In this document: one piece after another, positions 28,308 to 42,600 of the stretch
Layout of the letters: every line of letters starts with the position of its first letter
Position numbering within the stretch: position 1 is the first letter of the stretch
DNA from: Amphirosellinia nigrospora
Lineage: Eukaryota; Ascomycota; Sordariomycetes; Xylariales; Xylariaceae
DNA: 64,000 nt
Assembly: GCA_004123355.1 (NCBI GenBank)
Contig: SCHM01000004.1
Span: forward strand, 3,814,316 to 3,878,315
Direction of reading: 5' to 3'
Translations under genes and position numbers: made by a program
The notes under the pieces: generated by a model
Database searches by the model: none
Told to the model about the DNA's origin: nothing
The model's input: the letters and a program-made list of their open reading frames with translations, nothing else

Positions 28308-29830
28308 ATGGCGACTTCAAAGCCGGGTAAGAACCAAGTGTTCTTTGGGACCTTCATACACTCGAAAAACCTCGGCGAGCTGGAGTATTTACACAGCGCG
28401 GCCGTCTGTGTAGATGCCTCGGGCAAGATTGTTGCCATTCAACCCAATTGCAACCAGCAAAAGGCTGTCGAAACATTGTATGCCGGCTTAGGTTGGGGCC
28501 TGGATGATGTAGCTATAAGCGTGGCCCGAGATGGCCAGTTCTTCTTTCCTGGCTTCATTGGTGAGCAATTCACTCCTGGTTTAATGTGGTGGCCGGCATG
28601 TCTGTCTATATCTCGCTCTAACACACGTGACCATTCACAATTCACAGACACGCATATCCATGCCTCTCAATATCCTAACATTGGCATCTTTGGCAAGTCG
28701 ACCTTGCTGGACTGGCTAAACAAATACACTTTTCCCATGGAAGCCTCGTTATCATCACTCCCCAAAGCACGCAGAGTATACACACGATGTATCAGACGGA
28801 CGCTGGCAAACGGGACAACGACGGCCGCCTACTACGCGACCATAGACGCCAACGCAACTAATCTTTTAGCCGACCTCTGTTACTCTATGGGCCAGCGCGC
28901 CTTCGTCGGCCGTGTGTGCATGGATCACCTGGGCCCCGATTACTATCTCGATGAGTCGCCCGACCAGGCCCTGGCCGCCACTCGTGACACCATTGAGCAC
29001 ATCCGTAGTATAGACAGGAACTTCGAACTCGTGAGCCCCATCCTCACCCCACGGTTCGCGCCCGCGTGTAGTGCAGAGATGATGCGAGGCCTATCGGAAC
29101 TTCAGAAGCAGACGCGGCTGCCCATGCAGACGCACATTTCGGAAAACGTCAGCGAGATCGCGCTGGTGAAAGAGCTCTTCCCGGACAGCAAGAGCTACGC
29201 GGACGTGTACGACACGCACGGCATCCTGACCGAGAAGACGATCCTAGCCCACGCCGTTCACCTGACGGAGGAAGAGGCGGATCTCATCGCGGAGAGGAAG
29301 GCCAAGGTCGCCCACTGCCCGTGCAGCAACTCGGCCCTCACGAGCGGCGTCGCCCGGGTGCGCTGGTTGTTGGAGAAGGGCATCCAGGTGGGGCTCGGGA
29401 CCGACATGAGCGGCGGCTATAGCCCGAGCATACTCGAGGCGGCGAGGCAGGCGAAATTAGTATCGAATCACTTGATTGCGCCTGGGGACCGCTAGATGGT
29501 CTACCACAAAAAGAACGCGACGAAGCCAAATTGAGCGTCGAAGAGGTCCTATACCTAGCCACGCGAGGAGGCGCGCAAGTCCTGGGTCTAGCCGACAAGG
29601 TCGGGTCATTTGAAGTCGGGAAGCAGTGGGACGCCCAGCTCATAGACCTGGGCGCCGTCCCGGAAGAGGTCGCCGAAAACGATCAGACGGTCCACGGCAA
29701 CGTGGATGTCTTCGGCTGGGAGACGTGGGACGACCGCGTTGCGAAATGGGTCTTTAATGGTGATGATCGTAATACGAAGAAAGTATGGGTGCGGGGACGT
29801 CTTGTACACGTGCAGACTTACCGAGGTTAG
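28308..29830 (+). CDS. guanine deaminase
   Basis: Zinc amidohydrolase converting guanine to xanthine in purine catabolism. The ATG at 28308 (MATSKPGKNQVFFGTFIHSK) fits the family start better than an in-frame ATG at 28263. An 87-nt intron (28561-28647) falls inside the metal motif; joining gives PGFIDTHIHASQYPN with the two His ligands. Further signatures are MQTHISEN (third His), AHAVHL, VAHCPCSNSAL and GLGTDMSGGY with the catalytic Asp. Near 29475 one base is missing: shifting the frame after VSNH gives LDCAWGPLDGLPQKERDEAK and then LSVEEVLYLATRGGAQVLGL, without which a premature TAG follows APGDR. About 478 residues, normal length. The segment 28900-29500 is clearly richer in G+C than its surroundings. 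Confidence 0.93.
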
Positions 29831-30523
29831 CTTTTAGGATTGATGATTTTTGGCCTAGTGACATACACGGATTGGAAGGGGCAAGATAGAGTGAGTGTAG
29901 ATATTTAGGAGGAGCACCCAGACCCGATGCCAATGAATCATCATCGTGCACTATCGTTTTAGGGGACTAAGTACCAATGTGCCGTCGTGATAACTGTGAG
30001 TGAGACTATCGTCCTCTTACCGATGTGTGCTCGTCTCCCTGGGTTAGAGGCAGTGAAATTAATTTACGCGTGTTCATTTATATCAAGCTGAGTAGGGGTT
30101 TCTGAAGTGTTGTATTGGACATAGAGGACAAATCAACGGTACGAATATCGCACAACGAAACGTATTATTACACTGGCTAGGACATCGGCCCTTCCGTATA
30201 GGAGTCTTCAACATTACTTCCTTAGCTGGCTAGTTCGCCAGAACCTACACAAGCCGAAACTCCAGTGACTGGAAGATAGGACGAGTTAGCAAACATAGTG
30301 TGCGAGCCAAGATCCAAATACGTAAAAACCTGATTGGATCAAGGATATCAAACGAGGTGAAATAAAAGTTCAACTACCAAATCGCGTTCAGCGTCTCTAT
30401 CATGGAAACTGTATACATTATTTCTATTCGTGATACATTTAGCAATACAGGCCGCTGAGGTCTTTTGATAATTCATCCTATTTCACAACACTCTATCGAC
30501 TTGCTTCCTGCTAGTAGCCGTGC
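29831..30523. other. intergenic between convergent guanine deaminase and FAS beta
   Basis: Carries the 3' ends and terminators of two convergent genes. No coding sequence or repeat recognised. Confidence 0.5.
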
Positions 30524-33500
30524 TCATTGCTGGCCATTAACCGGAACCTCAGTCGCATGCGTTCCGTTGATACCACTAGTGCCATTCACTTTATCTGTAT
30601 CGTCCTGATAGCTGTCCCAGTTCTGGAGAATCTGGGCAATTTTCGGTGAACTTGTTAGTTTGTATACATCTTGGAAGTACTCTTTTGTGAGTTCAAAGGG
30701 CCGAGCAGTGACATTGGGAATGTACTTCCCAACAAGCTTGGAAGGGTCAATGGATGTTTTGTTGATCTTCTTGAGGAGAATGTTTCGAAAGGGCTTAACA
30801 CCAGATCGCAAGAATGTAGAGTGGAATGGCACATCAATGCCCTTCAGTGGGATAGTGGCAAAGCCTCGCTGTAATTCTAATGGTTGCGGCTTGGCCAAGG
30901 TTTGTTCAGCAGAGCCCTTGATAATGTTTGCGAGTTGCTCCTTCAACTCTTCGCTGCTGACGTTGTTGAGTAATTGGTTGGTATCGATTTTTTGGGCCTT
31001 CAGATAGTTGGTGACCGTGGTAAGCGTATCTAGCGCACGGAGATCACCAGCGCACACGTATTGCATGTTGGCAATGTTGTAGTTGACGATCTCCAAAAGC
31101 CAACCTGTCTCTTCGGCTATGCTCTGAACTACGAAGCGAAGTGCTCCTTCGCCAAAAGTTTTAGAGATGCGGCTGGGGTTCACGGCACACATGGAGTAGT
31201 TGGATCGTCCTTGTGCATCACGCTCGACTGCTACTTGCATAGTTAAGCCGCGATAGAAGACAACAGAGACCAAGGACTCAATAGGTAGCACATTGGCCAA
31301 AGCAGCAAGAGCCGAATACTCTCCGAGGGAGTGACCAGCAAAGGTGCTGTCACGCGGTACTAGACCCTTGGCATTCATGTCTTCAAAGCTGGCTTTCTCC
31401 ATCAGCGTTAAGGCCGGTTGGGTGAATTGTGTCGCCGATAGTAAGCCGGCGGGGATCGGTAAGTGTAGGATGTTGTCTTCTCGTTGATCTCCTTGAAAAT
31501 ACGCTCGGATTTTACGGTTCCATCTACGCCGATAGTTTCGAAGTTCATTTGCATATAATTCTCTCGGATAGCTTTACCGCGAGGGCCACCAAAATGAACA
31601 GTGAGTTCCTTTGGATTATTCTTGACAATATTCAAGATGGAAAATCCTGAAAATAGTTAGCGGCAGTGCTAGAGTATGATATCAACTAACTGACCATATG
31701 TGTCGAGAAGATACTTGTCGGCCCTGTCCCAGACCTCTTTGGCAACTGGACTGGATGCATAGAGATCCATACCCATACCTTGCTCCTGGGAACCTTGACC
31801 AGTGAAGACGTATGCTGTGACAGGCTGTTCAACCTCCGCCTCGCCAAGCAGAACTTTCTCCTCAGTTTCCTTGTTGCTAGCCTCCACCTTGATAATCTTC
31901 CGGCCACCAATCATGCCGACGTGTTGTAGTTTGACCTCTATGTCATCGTTGGGAAGGACCATGCCAACCAAAGAGGCATGGAAGCTTCGGACTCGACCAA
32001 CATTATTCTCGGCAGCCCATGTCTCTACTAAACTTCGGACGGCTGCGCTTGAGTACATACCATGCGTAATTGTACCCGGGAGATTGGCATAAGCGGAAAA
32101 TACACGCGAAACATGGATGGGATTGTAGTCGCCCGAGACTTTGGCGTAAGTCTCGTTCGAGGCAGGCGCCTTCAGGAGCAGCGGGGTCTTTCCGTTCAGA
32201 GGAATGGGGTTCTCAAAGAGGATGGGTTGTTCGATGGACGAGCCGTGACGTTCAAGGTAGTCCAGAACAGGATTGCCGTGAGAATTGCCAGCCTCGTAGT
32301 CCACACTACCAATTTGAATGATTTCCTTGGTAGGAAGCTCAAGCAAGACTTGACCTCTGGTTTCCACGCTATTGAATACCGTCTTGTTCTTGAATGATAC
32401 AAGACTCTGAAGGCGGAAAGTTAAGGTCTGACCCAGCAGCTCACTATCATTGTTGTCAAATTGAATCCAATCCTTGGATCGCAACACTGCAACATCTTTC
32501 GATGTGGTTAGATGCACTTGCATCGGCGTCTCGAGTTTGCGTTGGAAGGTATTCTCAAATCAGTGTATACGCCTCGATACAAAAACTGTGATGTGACCTC
32601 CATCACAGCTTCATCGTCTCGGTAGATAGTACCACAAACTTCCACCATTTTTACCAGAGTCTTGGTTAATGACAGCATTGATACAGGCAGTCGTCTTAAC
32701 TTCATCACCCTTCTTCAACGGCTCTGCACCAGGCATCATACGGAAACCGTTGGAGAGGTGAACAAGCTTCAGAAGGTCGCCGTCGATTTTGCGAGGGAAT
32801 ATCGCTTTGTGATTGCCTTCCATCCAACCACAATGGCAAAGTCCATAGGCGCGAGCATGTCTTTGCCCGGGCGATCGACGAATGCTTCACCTGTATTGCC
32901 AACGGCATGTACGAAATCGTTGATCTCGACACTGGTGATGGTAGTCTTACCACCGTCGAACTGGGAATGCACATCGCTATCTAGATCGAGCTGCTCCTTA
33001 CCAAACCATGCTTGCCAGTAGAATTCTTTGATGCGGTCATTGCGGCCCTCCATAACCTCGTGAATGGGGCATAACCCGCTTCTGGTCGGTAGACAAATCT
33101 GAGAGGCAAAGATACAGTCGACCTAGGGCTGTGATATCCTTGACCATATTGACAGTAATTTCTCGCTTGCCATCGAATTTGACCTCGATCACATCCTGGT
33201 AGTGGTTATGACGGGTTGTTTCTCGGACAATGATGGACGTTTTTGCTGGGTCATTTGGATGTCGGACCTCGACAAACAGGCCACGAACGGGCGCAAAGAT
33301 TCGTTTCATTGGTTGGTTTGGTATTTTTTTCCCTTGAACTACGACTTCTGATGTGAAGAGGGCATGTCGCCAACTGCGGCTTGGGCCAGCTAACAGGGGA
33401 AAGCCAGGTCTCAATCGGGGGTAGTGTGGCAGCGGGTGATGAGGACAGTCTATAGGTGTGTTTCTGCTCCTCTTCGGAAACGACTAGACCTTCGAGATCT

Positions 33501-36500
33501 GAAGTTGTCTCTGTTTCAATGAGCTTGCCGCCAAAGTATTCAGCAGTTGGAATAGAGTTCACATCGCCTCCATAGACGTCCTTGGTAAGCCTGGAGATAT
33601 GGCCATGTGAATGCCATCCAAGATGTCTTTGATAGGCTCGTCCATCTTAGTCGAGAATCTAGCGGCCATAGGGCCCTGCAAGATACACGTCCGACCGACA
33701 TCCTGATCAATGACTGCTTCCAAATCTTCTGATTGCCATAGCGAATCTTCTTGAAAAAGAACTCAAAGTTTTCATCCAAGGATGGAACAAAAGTCACCGG
33801 CTTTTGACCGCGGCGTTGGCAAAGCAGCAGAAAATGCTGAACATCTTGTGCGTTGATGATTTGAGTATCAGCTTCGGAATACTGGCTAAGGATCTTCTCA
33901 ACACAGGGAACAGGCTCGTTAAGATCCGCGTAGTTCTGTAATAATGATGGCTGGTTAGGGTTGCTAGTGAACCGTTCCTCCAAGCGATGAATAAAATCAC
34001 CAGTTAGCTTTTTGTAGGAGGGGTCGATCCACCGGGCTTCATGTTTAACGTAAAGAAGCTCAACCATGCGTCGTACAACCTCACCGTAGGTCATATCCTC
34101 AAGGTCCACAGTCTGTCCTTTTTTGTTGCGGCCGAACCATACCTTCTGGAAATCGTCATTGAGCTTCTTGATGATGTAATCGCGATTTCTCTTGAGCTCT
34201 GCCACACGCTTCTCTTTGGGCAAGCTGAAGATTTTCTGGTCCATCTCGGCCCAGAAGCGGACACCTCGGGTCGCAAGCTTGTGAATCGGCTCACCCATCT
34301 CAGATCTCACAGTAATAACACCGCCAGCAGGGCCCTTGTAAGTCTTCTCCCATTGCTCATCATCCAGACCCTCTGCGTCGACGATGGCTTGCTTGGCAGC
34401 TTTACTGGTATGTGCCTCTTTAGCGACCATCATGCGACTACCAAACTGGCAACCGTCAAACGGCATAGCGGGATAGCCATATTTCTTTGACCAGTCCCCA
34501 GTAAGGTAGGGTACGTGTCCTCTATGCCGCCAAATCCACTGCCGGCAACTAAAATTATGTTATCTGATCGCCTGATGCGACCGTACATTTGTAGGATTGG
34601 CTGATGAAAGTCTTCGAAGGAGTGATGCCCTCCTCCTCTCCCGCCAGTCCATTGAAGAATGACGGGAATGTAGGGTTGGCTCTTGCGATATTAATGACGG
34701 ATTGAATCGCTTCCATAGATCCAGGCTTGAATGATATATGTTTAAGACCGAGCGTCTCGATATATTCCTGCGCAACCTCGAGAGATGGCACACCAGCACC
34801 AATTGTGAGACCCTCGATAGGGACACCTTCAGACCGGAGCCGGCGATCAGTGGAATTTGCAGACCATCGCCCGTGGATTGACGTAGATGAGGTTTATGGT
34901 GATACCACGGCCTGCGGGAATCGCTTGTTCGATCTTATTCAATGCCTCTGTCATTGTCTTGGCATTGTAATACCCACCACCACCAAGCTCGATTTGGTAG
35001 CCAGCATTCATGGTTGCAGCGACGAAATCCCAAGGAACGGTACTGGGTGTCATACCGGCGACAACAATGGGGGTACGCCGAGTAATCTGCTCATCTTCGT
35101 GTCGACATAGACTTCACCAGTCGACGTTTGACAAGCCGTGGCCCATATTTCTTAACCCAATCATCGGCATAAACAATTGCATGCTCCTCGTCACGGTTAA
35201 ATAACTCGGACTTATACCCGATTTCTTGCGCTGAACCATCGAGTGTCCCAGCAAGAATAACGCGCACACCTGTACCCTCCTTGTTACGGCTGGTCAGGAC
35301 ACCAAGACCCGAAATACCTCCCGGTCCGAAGTCAAGCACATGAGTAGCGCCGGGGAATTGAGTAGCTTTCTCCCATTGAACCGAATCTCGCGTAATCATA
35401 CGCACCAGCGAAGGAACGATATCTCCTTCAACGGTCTCCTCAAGTCCTCACCAGTGCACGTGTTGTAAACCGCACACCCAAGTGATGACACATCGATCTT
35501 GACATCGCTGAGATCTTGATCGATGAGCTTGGTCGCATCTGCGAGATATTTACTATGAAATGGCGCTGTGATAGGTAGGAAGCGATTCACAAAGCGGACT
35601 TTTCGTTCTGTATGAGGTATTCTGTTCTGATCCAATCCGGTTGGGGCCTTGACTTTTCGTAATTGGAGGTTGAGGCCATACAGTGAGATAGGAGGACCGG
35701 TTACCACCATATTTCTTGGACTGTTGACTAACGATATTGCAATATGGCGGTCTTTAGGGAGATATTGGTTCGTGGCGTCGATGTGCTTCTGCACCTCGCT
35801 CTGCGGTAAATCGCGAATACTTAACATAGGTGTCGGTTCCCCCTCACCATTGTCAATGGAATCTTGGAGTGTACCTGGTGTCAGCGAGGTTCTGGGAAAT
35901 ACCTGCTGACTACGAGCGCCGATCCAGAACAGAATCGTCAACGCCTGGGCAGCGTACTTCTCGAAGGACTCCCAAGAGTCAGCGGCCGCTGTGACTGCCG
36001 CAACTACTACGCCTTGAGAATGACCCGTGGCGCCGTGGATACGCTCTCGTAGAATACCGGATGGACACCTAGACCCTTACCAAGAACCTGATAGTGGCAT
36101 AGCTGCACCAATCCGATCAAAGGGAAGCTGACTGGTGCCGAAACGAGATAATCCACGTTAGGGTGGCATCAGGAGAACGTAGCCATTCCATAACATCAAT
36201 CCCTTTGGCATATAGTTTCTCGGCTCGGGGATCTCGCGCCAAGTTATGAAGAAGTTCTGCCGATCTCATAACCAGCTCGCCCACAAATGCAGGATAAGTC
36301 TCATACAGCTCGCGAAGCTCGTCGAAGTATTCGACGATGTTTCCCTGGCCGCCGAAGATGCTGTATATTGTTGTAGCTCCCTCGTCGGCAGCTCTGAACA
36401 GAGCTGATTCATGAGGCTTCATTGCCCGATTGGCCACAGAGCGAGCAGCGTAGTAGCATCTTACCACAGCAATCTGCTTTTCAAGAATACCAGGCAGAGT

Positions 36501-36872
36501 TTTTGCTAGAGCGTGGACATCATTGCCCCGAAGAAACATGCGCTCAAATTCATTCAGAATGAGCTTCAAGACTTCTTCGTACGACCCTTGAGCATCGTCT
36601 TCCCCCTCTTCAACCTCGTGGGCAACAAACCCCATATATCGGGCAACGAGCTCGGCCAAGGATGATGGTTCGTCATCTTGAGCTAACTCGTCAGTTGGTG
36701 AAGGGAGGCCAGCTGTGAAGCGGTCTTTAAGCTCTGAAGCATGGAAGTGTAGGTTTGTTGGAACGAGGAAAGAAGACTCGAGTGACCCATGGGAGAGGGT
36801 TAGGGGCCGGAGTGATGATGAAGATCTAGGTGTCGACACGCCCGTCTGGGGCCCGGTGCTTGCGCCGTACAT
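30524..36872 (-). CDS. fas1: fatty acid synthase subunit beta
   Basis: Beta subunit of the cytosolic alpha6/beta6 type I fatty acid synthase. The ATG at 36872 ([11 protein letters not shown]) matches the family start. Domain order is acetyltransferase (GHSQG nucleophile near residue 280), FMN enoyl reductase barrel ([20 protein letters not shown] near 610), dehydratase double hotdog ([13 protein letters not shown] near 1580) and malonyl/palmitoyl transferase ([13 protein letters not shown] near 1830), ending at TGA 30524-30526. About 2,100 residues, the usual length. A 48-nt intron (31694-31647) lies in the transferase domain. At least fifteen single-base slips break the frame, for example near 36155, 36050, 35440, 35118, 34862, 34840, 34660, 34515, 33750, 33608, 33395, 33100, 33062, 32820, 32650, 32535 and 31448. 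Nearly all disappear if one base is added to or taken from a short homopolymer, and protein similarity continues across each. I infer a functional gene in an unpolished sequence; an inactive copy is the alternative. Confidence 0.93.
31647..31694 (-). other. intron in FAS beta
   Basis: A 48-nt intron with donor GTCAGT and acceptor CAG. Removing it restores LLDTYG followed by FSILNIV in the malonyl/palmitoyl transferase domain. Confidence 0.8.
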
Positions 36873-39626
36873 TTCGTAGGAGCGTCGATTTACTTGCAAG
36901 GTAGAATACTAGGTTTTAGACCCGCGTGTCAGTCAATGCCACGCGCATCGGATTAGCACTCCAATGCTGAACTCACGTTGGTCTAGGTGTAAACAATCTC
37001 CGTTGACTCAGCAAAGAGAAGGAGACGTGTAACGGCGATTCGGTGTTTAAGTCGTTAGGGAATTCGGAAGTTAGATGTAGGAATGACGAGCAACCAGTAG
37101 CTCTATTAGAAGCGTCAAGACTTGAGCGCCAAAAAAAACTGTATAGTCTAAGAGGTGGGATCTATTATTTTGAACTTGAAAGAGGCAACAAGCTTCGTTC
37201 ATTCGTTCGGGGGGCAGGTATGTGATCGGACCGCCAGGACTCGGATGAGTTAGAAGTTCAAGACTTGAATCAAGGGAGGGGAGCTGTTCACGATAGACGT
37301 GTGGGCTAGATTACTAGTAGGACACTTCGTTCAACCAAGAGGTTTTTTTTCTTCTGGGGAGTCGAGACCATGCACCAGTACTTGCTTAGCTAGGTACCTG
37401 CATTGTAGATGCTTGAGGTAGGTTTGCTGGGGTTATCCCAATTACAAGCACCAATTGCCCACGCCGAATACTTGGTCGAGTACTTTTGGAGATACATATC
37501 CCCTGGCTCACCATTTAGCGAGCGATACCCTTAACCCACTCCCTCGTTACTGGGAGTACTCTCCTCACACACCCTCTGTGGATCAGTGGACACCTTCTCC
37601 CCACCCAACGATACTAACAGTACCGGAAAGCCAAATTTTGCTGCCGCTAGGTCGCGCCAAATAATTAATCAACATCTTGTTGGGGATTGAGCTGGAATTG
37701 GGTGCCACACCTACCCACATAGATCCCTGTCCGTGCACCGATCAGTGGGGTTAAAGCCTGGACGTTCGTCAGTCGTATCTTCATGTCGCGCGACCTCAAT
37801 CCTATGCAGATAAGTATCTAGGTAACAGGAGCAAAGATATAAGGACATTAGACTCATCCAGTACATAGAAGATATTGAATCTGGCTGGTAGCAGTCGTGA
37901 AACCGGAGTTTTGAACTTTTACACACCCAGGTAGGTTATCGTCGTCATTTCCACGTCTCCCTTACATACATATTTGTTCATCGACAACCAGAATTTGTAA
38001 ACAATCTTGCTGTTAGCACCGGTCGCTGCAGGCAGTAAACTTTCGCTACATGTATGTTAAGCCATGCCTTGGATGCTGTACCTACGTAGGGGATTGAATT
38101 TGAACACTAGTGTCGATTATCTTCGCCAAGACCATAAGAGTGGGATAGAACCCTAGCTCATAAGGCCAGAGACAGAGACAGTATCCCTACCGTACCAGTA
38201 GTCTGTTCTTAGTATCGAATTCTGTCTCGGGAAAAGCAAGATAGCATGGTTTTGCCGACATGTTCGTTAACTGCAGCGCGTGTACGTCAATGTTCGGTGG
38301 CGCCACGGCAAGATCAAAACTTGTGGTTCCAATACAGACACATACAACTACATCGACATACTACAAGGTGTGTACAGTAGGGCCCAGTTTAAGGCCTCCA
38401 TCAAGCCCGTCCCATTGGATTTACGGCACAGCGGCCGCCAAGCCGCCTTATGTACACAAATGGGGCTCGTTCACTATCGCTAGTTTTGACATCAGTGACG
38501 TTTTTCCTAGTCCACGCATGTAACCAGTTATCTGAGAAGACCTAGAGAGTACAGTTTCATCACATCAGAGGTAGATATATAGAAGATCTGGAAACGTCTA
38601 AACAAAGTTGTAGGCCCGGGCCTAGTGTACACGTGTAATAGATCAAGATTCAAGATGAGTCCAGTGTGGGGAAGTTGTCAACTATTATGCCGTACGAGTA
38701 AGAGTTAGACAAGATCGTTGAGAAACTATGGATACGCCGATATGGCCCACACGAATCAGACAAGGCATAGCAGATAGACAAGTGGGATATCATGCAGGTA
38801 ACTACATGGTATCTCCCGGTACGCTGTACCGATGGAACTATTAGTGCCAAGGCTACCTACTTCGTCAATGTCCACCTGCATCGACCTAGACTTTTCTATT
38901 CTAGTGCTGTAGCTTAGAGGTAGGTACATGCACCCTTTCCCCCGGGGCCCGAGGGACACCCAGGTGTCAGACCAGGTGCGGGTGCCCAATCAAGAGAGGG
39001 GAGAAAAAAATTAAGATTCCATGTTCATAATTGAGTTCAACATTTGGGAGCGCTCCGTCTGATTCCGTGTGTTGTACGGCTGCCTAACTAGCGAACTGCT
39101 GCGGTACTGTATTCTACCTCAGTTAGATTGATTATAGGGTTCCCTGCCTTGTTCACTGGCACCACATCGTTGTCCCCTACAGATAGATTATAGTGCAGAA
39201 TCAGAGCTATTGCCCACTAGGTCCTGTTTGGGGTCACCCATCCCTCCCTCCCTACCTAGGGTCAAATCGTACCGTCCACCTAATTCTCGAAATTACTGCT
39301 TTGCAAAATCTCAGCTCCAATTGACTGGACTCGATATCAGACTCGACTCCCTTACAACAGTAATAGACACCTTTAGTTAATTATATTCTCCTCGTCTTCC
39401 TCGCCGATACCCCTAGCCGAACCGAACCGGCTACTCCTCCGGCCTACTGGTCTCCTATCACCATCCTCTGGCTCGTCGATTTCATACAAGTCCAACGAGA
39501 CGAGTCGAATCAGGACGCAGCGACCAAATATCAGTTCATACATCAAGGTGCCCGAAATAACGACATCCCTACAACCGGCCACCACTTACGTAGCTCGTAC
39601 CTGTCCTTCTATTCGATATCATCAAA
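36873..39626. promoter_or_regulatory. divergent FAS1/FAS2 promoter region
   Basis: A 2.75 kb spacer between the divergent FAS start codons. It should hold both promoters and any shared control sites. TAGGTA/CCTAGG words are frequent (about 37390, 37415, 37820, 38080, 38920, 39250). No gene or known repeat was recognised; short frames near 37043 and 38260 show no domains. Confidence 0.5.
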
Positions 39627-42600
39627 ATGCGTCCTGAAATTGAGCAGGAGCTTGCCCATACGTTGCTCGTCGAGCTTCTCGCATACCAATTTGCCTCCCC
39701 AGTAAGATGGATTGAAACACAAGATGTTTTCTGGGTGAGAAGACAGCCGAGCGAATCGTGGAGGTTGGACCTGCAGATACTCTCGGGGTCATGGCAAAAA
39801 GAACTTTAGCCTCAAAATACGAAGCGTTTGATGCAGCTAAGTCAGTGCAACGGCAAATACTGTGCTACAACAAGGACGCCAAGGAAATCTACTATGATGT
39901 CGATCCGGTCGAAGAGGAGCCAGAGCCTTCTTCCAACGCCGTAGAGAGCTCCTCAAGCACTTCACCTGCTCCAGTTGCTGCCGCCCCCGCTGCTGCGGCT
40001 CCAGCCGCCACTGCTGGCCCAGCCGTCGCAGTTCCAGATGCGCCAGTCACTGCTGTTGAAATCGTGAGAGCTTTGATTGCTCAGAAGCTAAAGAAGCCGT
40101 TCCTAGAGGTCCCACTCGGGAAGGCAATCAAGGATTTAGTTGGAGGTTTGTGTTGTTCCTGAATCTTGGCGATTGATACTAACTACCAACCTAGGTAAAT
40201 CAACTTTACAGAATGAGATACTAGGGGACTTGGGCAAAGAATTCGGGTCAACACCTGAAAAGCCAGAAGATACCCCCTTAGATGAACTCTCAGGGCTTAT
40301 GCAAGCGACCTTTAACGGACAGCTAGGGAAGCATTCTCAGTCGTTGATCGCGCGTTTGGTGTCGTCAAAAAATGCCCGGTGGTTTTTAACCATCACTCTT
40401 GTGCGAAAATATCTAGAAACCCGCTGGGGTCTCGCATCCGGTCGCCAAGATGGTGTCTTAGTATTAGCAATAACAACGGAACCACCCTCACGATTGCCTT
40501 CAGAGGCTGAGGCCAAAGGATACTTTGACGACGTGGTCCAGAAATATGCCTCCAATGCCGGCATCACTCTATCGACCGCGGCAACAGCTGGGCCCGCCGC
40601 CGGCGGCAGTGGTGGTATGATGATGGACCCTGCCGCTATTGACGCCCTTACCAAGGATCAGCGGGCACTTTTTAAGCAGCAGCTCGAGTTGTTGGCGCGA
40701 TACTTGAAAATGGATCTCCGCGCTGGCGACAAGGCCGCACAAGTCAACAATGAATCACAGCAAGTGTTGCAGGCTCAATTGGACCTGTGGAACGCTGAAC
40801 ATGGTGATGTCTATGCGGCTGGTATTGAGCCCGTATTCAGTCCCCTCAAGGCACGCACTTACGATTCATCTTGGAACTGGGCGCGTCAAGATGCACTGAG
40901 CATGTATTTTGACGTGATATTTGGTCGGCTTCAAGTGGTTGATCGGGAAATCGTTAGTCAATGCATACGCATCATGACCAAGTCGAACCCACTTCTTCTG
41001 GAATTCATGCAGTATCACATTGATAACTGCCCAACGGAACGAGGAGAAACATATAGACTTGCAAAAGAGCTAGGAGAGCAACTGATCGAGAACTGCAAAG
41101 AGGTGCTCAACATTTCTCCCGTTTATAAAGATGTTGCCGTCCCAACCGGGCCTCACACAACAGTTGATGCTCGTGGCAACTTGAGCTACGAGGAAGTACC
41201 CCGACAGAGTTGCCGAAAGCTTGAACATTACGTTCAGCAGATGGCTGAAGGCGGCAAAATCTCCGAATACGGTAACCGGACCAAGGTGCAAAATGATCTT
41301 GGCAGGCTTGTGAAGCTCATCAAAGAGCAGCATAAGATGTCCAAGACCGCAAAGCTCGAGTTCAAAAACCTGTATGGGAACGTTCTTCGTTCTCTCGCCA
41401 TGAACGAGAGTCAAATACTGCCCAAAGAAAACGGCAAAGTGACTGGCTTCGTAAAAAAGCCTAGCCTAAAGGCAAACGGTCAACCAAATAAGGGAAGATG
41501 GAGACCATCCCCTTCCTACATCTTAAGCGACACAATCTCCATGGCTGGGATTATAGTAAGAAGCTTACTGGTGTTTATCTGGACTGTCTCGAGGAGGCGG
41601 CTAGGTCGGGCATCACCTATGAGGGCAAGTATGCTCTCATGACTGGTGCTGGCGCAGGCTCAATTGGCGCTGAAGTCCTACAGGGCCTTATCAGTGGTGG
41701 TGCTAAGGTTGTGGTAACAACTAGTCGGTTCTCCCGCCACGTAACCGAATACTATCAATCCATGTACGCCAGATATGGCGCTCGCGGATCTCAGCTTGTC
41801 GTTGTACCGTTCAATCAGGGCAGTAAGCAGGATGTTGAAGCGTTGGTCGATTATATATATGACCCAAAGAATGGTCTCGGCTGGGACCTCGACTTTATCA
41901 TCCCTTTCGCTGCCATCCCGGAAAATGGGCGACAGATAGACGGCATTGACTCCAAATCGGAACTTGCTCACCGAATAATGCTCACTAATCTATTGCGCTT
42001 GCTCGGATGCGTGAAAACACAAAAGTCTGAACGCGGATTCGAGACTCGCCCCGCACAAGTAGTGTTACCCCTTTCGCCTAACCATGGAACTTTTGGTAGC
42101 GATGGTCTTTACTCTGAATCAAAACTTGGACTTGAGACCTTATTCAACCGCTGGCATTCCGAGGACTGGGCTAACTATCTTACCATCTGTGGAGCTGTCA
42201 TTGGTTGGACCCGTGGCACCGGTTTAATGTCTGGCAATAATATTGTTGCCGAAGGCGTGGAACAGTTCGGTGTTCGTACCTTCTCTCAGCAGGAGATGGC
42301 ATTCAATCTGCTTGGCTTGATGTCACCTGACATCGTAGATATCTGTCAGAATGAACCCGTCTTCGCTGATCTCAATGGTGGTCTCCAGTTCATTCCTGAC
42401 TTGAATGAAACCATGACCCGACTTCGAAGAGACATCATGGAAACCAGTGAGGTCCGAAGAGCCGTGACTAAGGAGACCGCTTTAGAGAACAAGATTGTCC
42501 ATGGCGAAGACTCTGAAGTATTGTACAAGAAGAAAGTCATTGAGCCACGGGCCAACATTAAGTTTGACTTTCCGACTTTGCCAGATTGGGAGAAGGAGAT

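Noticed and set aside
30524-36872. Programmed ribosomal frameshifting in FAS beta
   Set aside because: Too many sites, in both directions, at ordinary homopolymers, with the same pattern in unrelated genes; sequence error is simpler.
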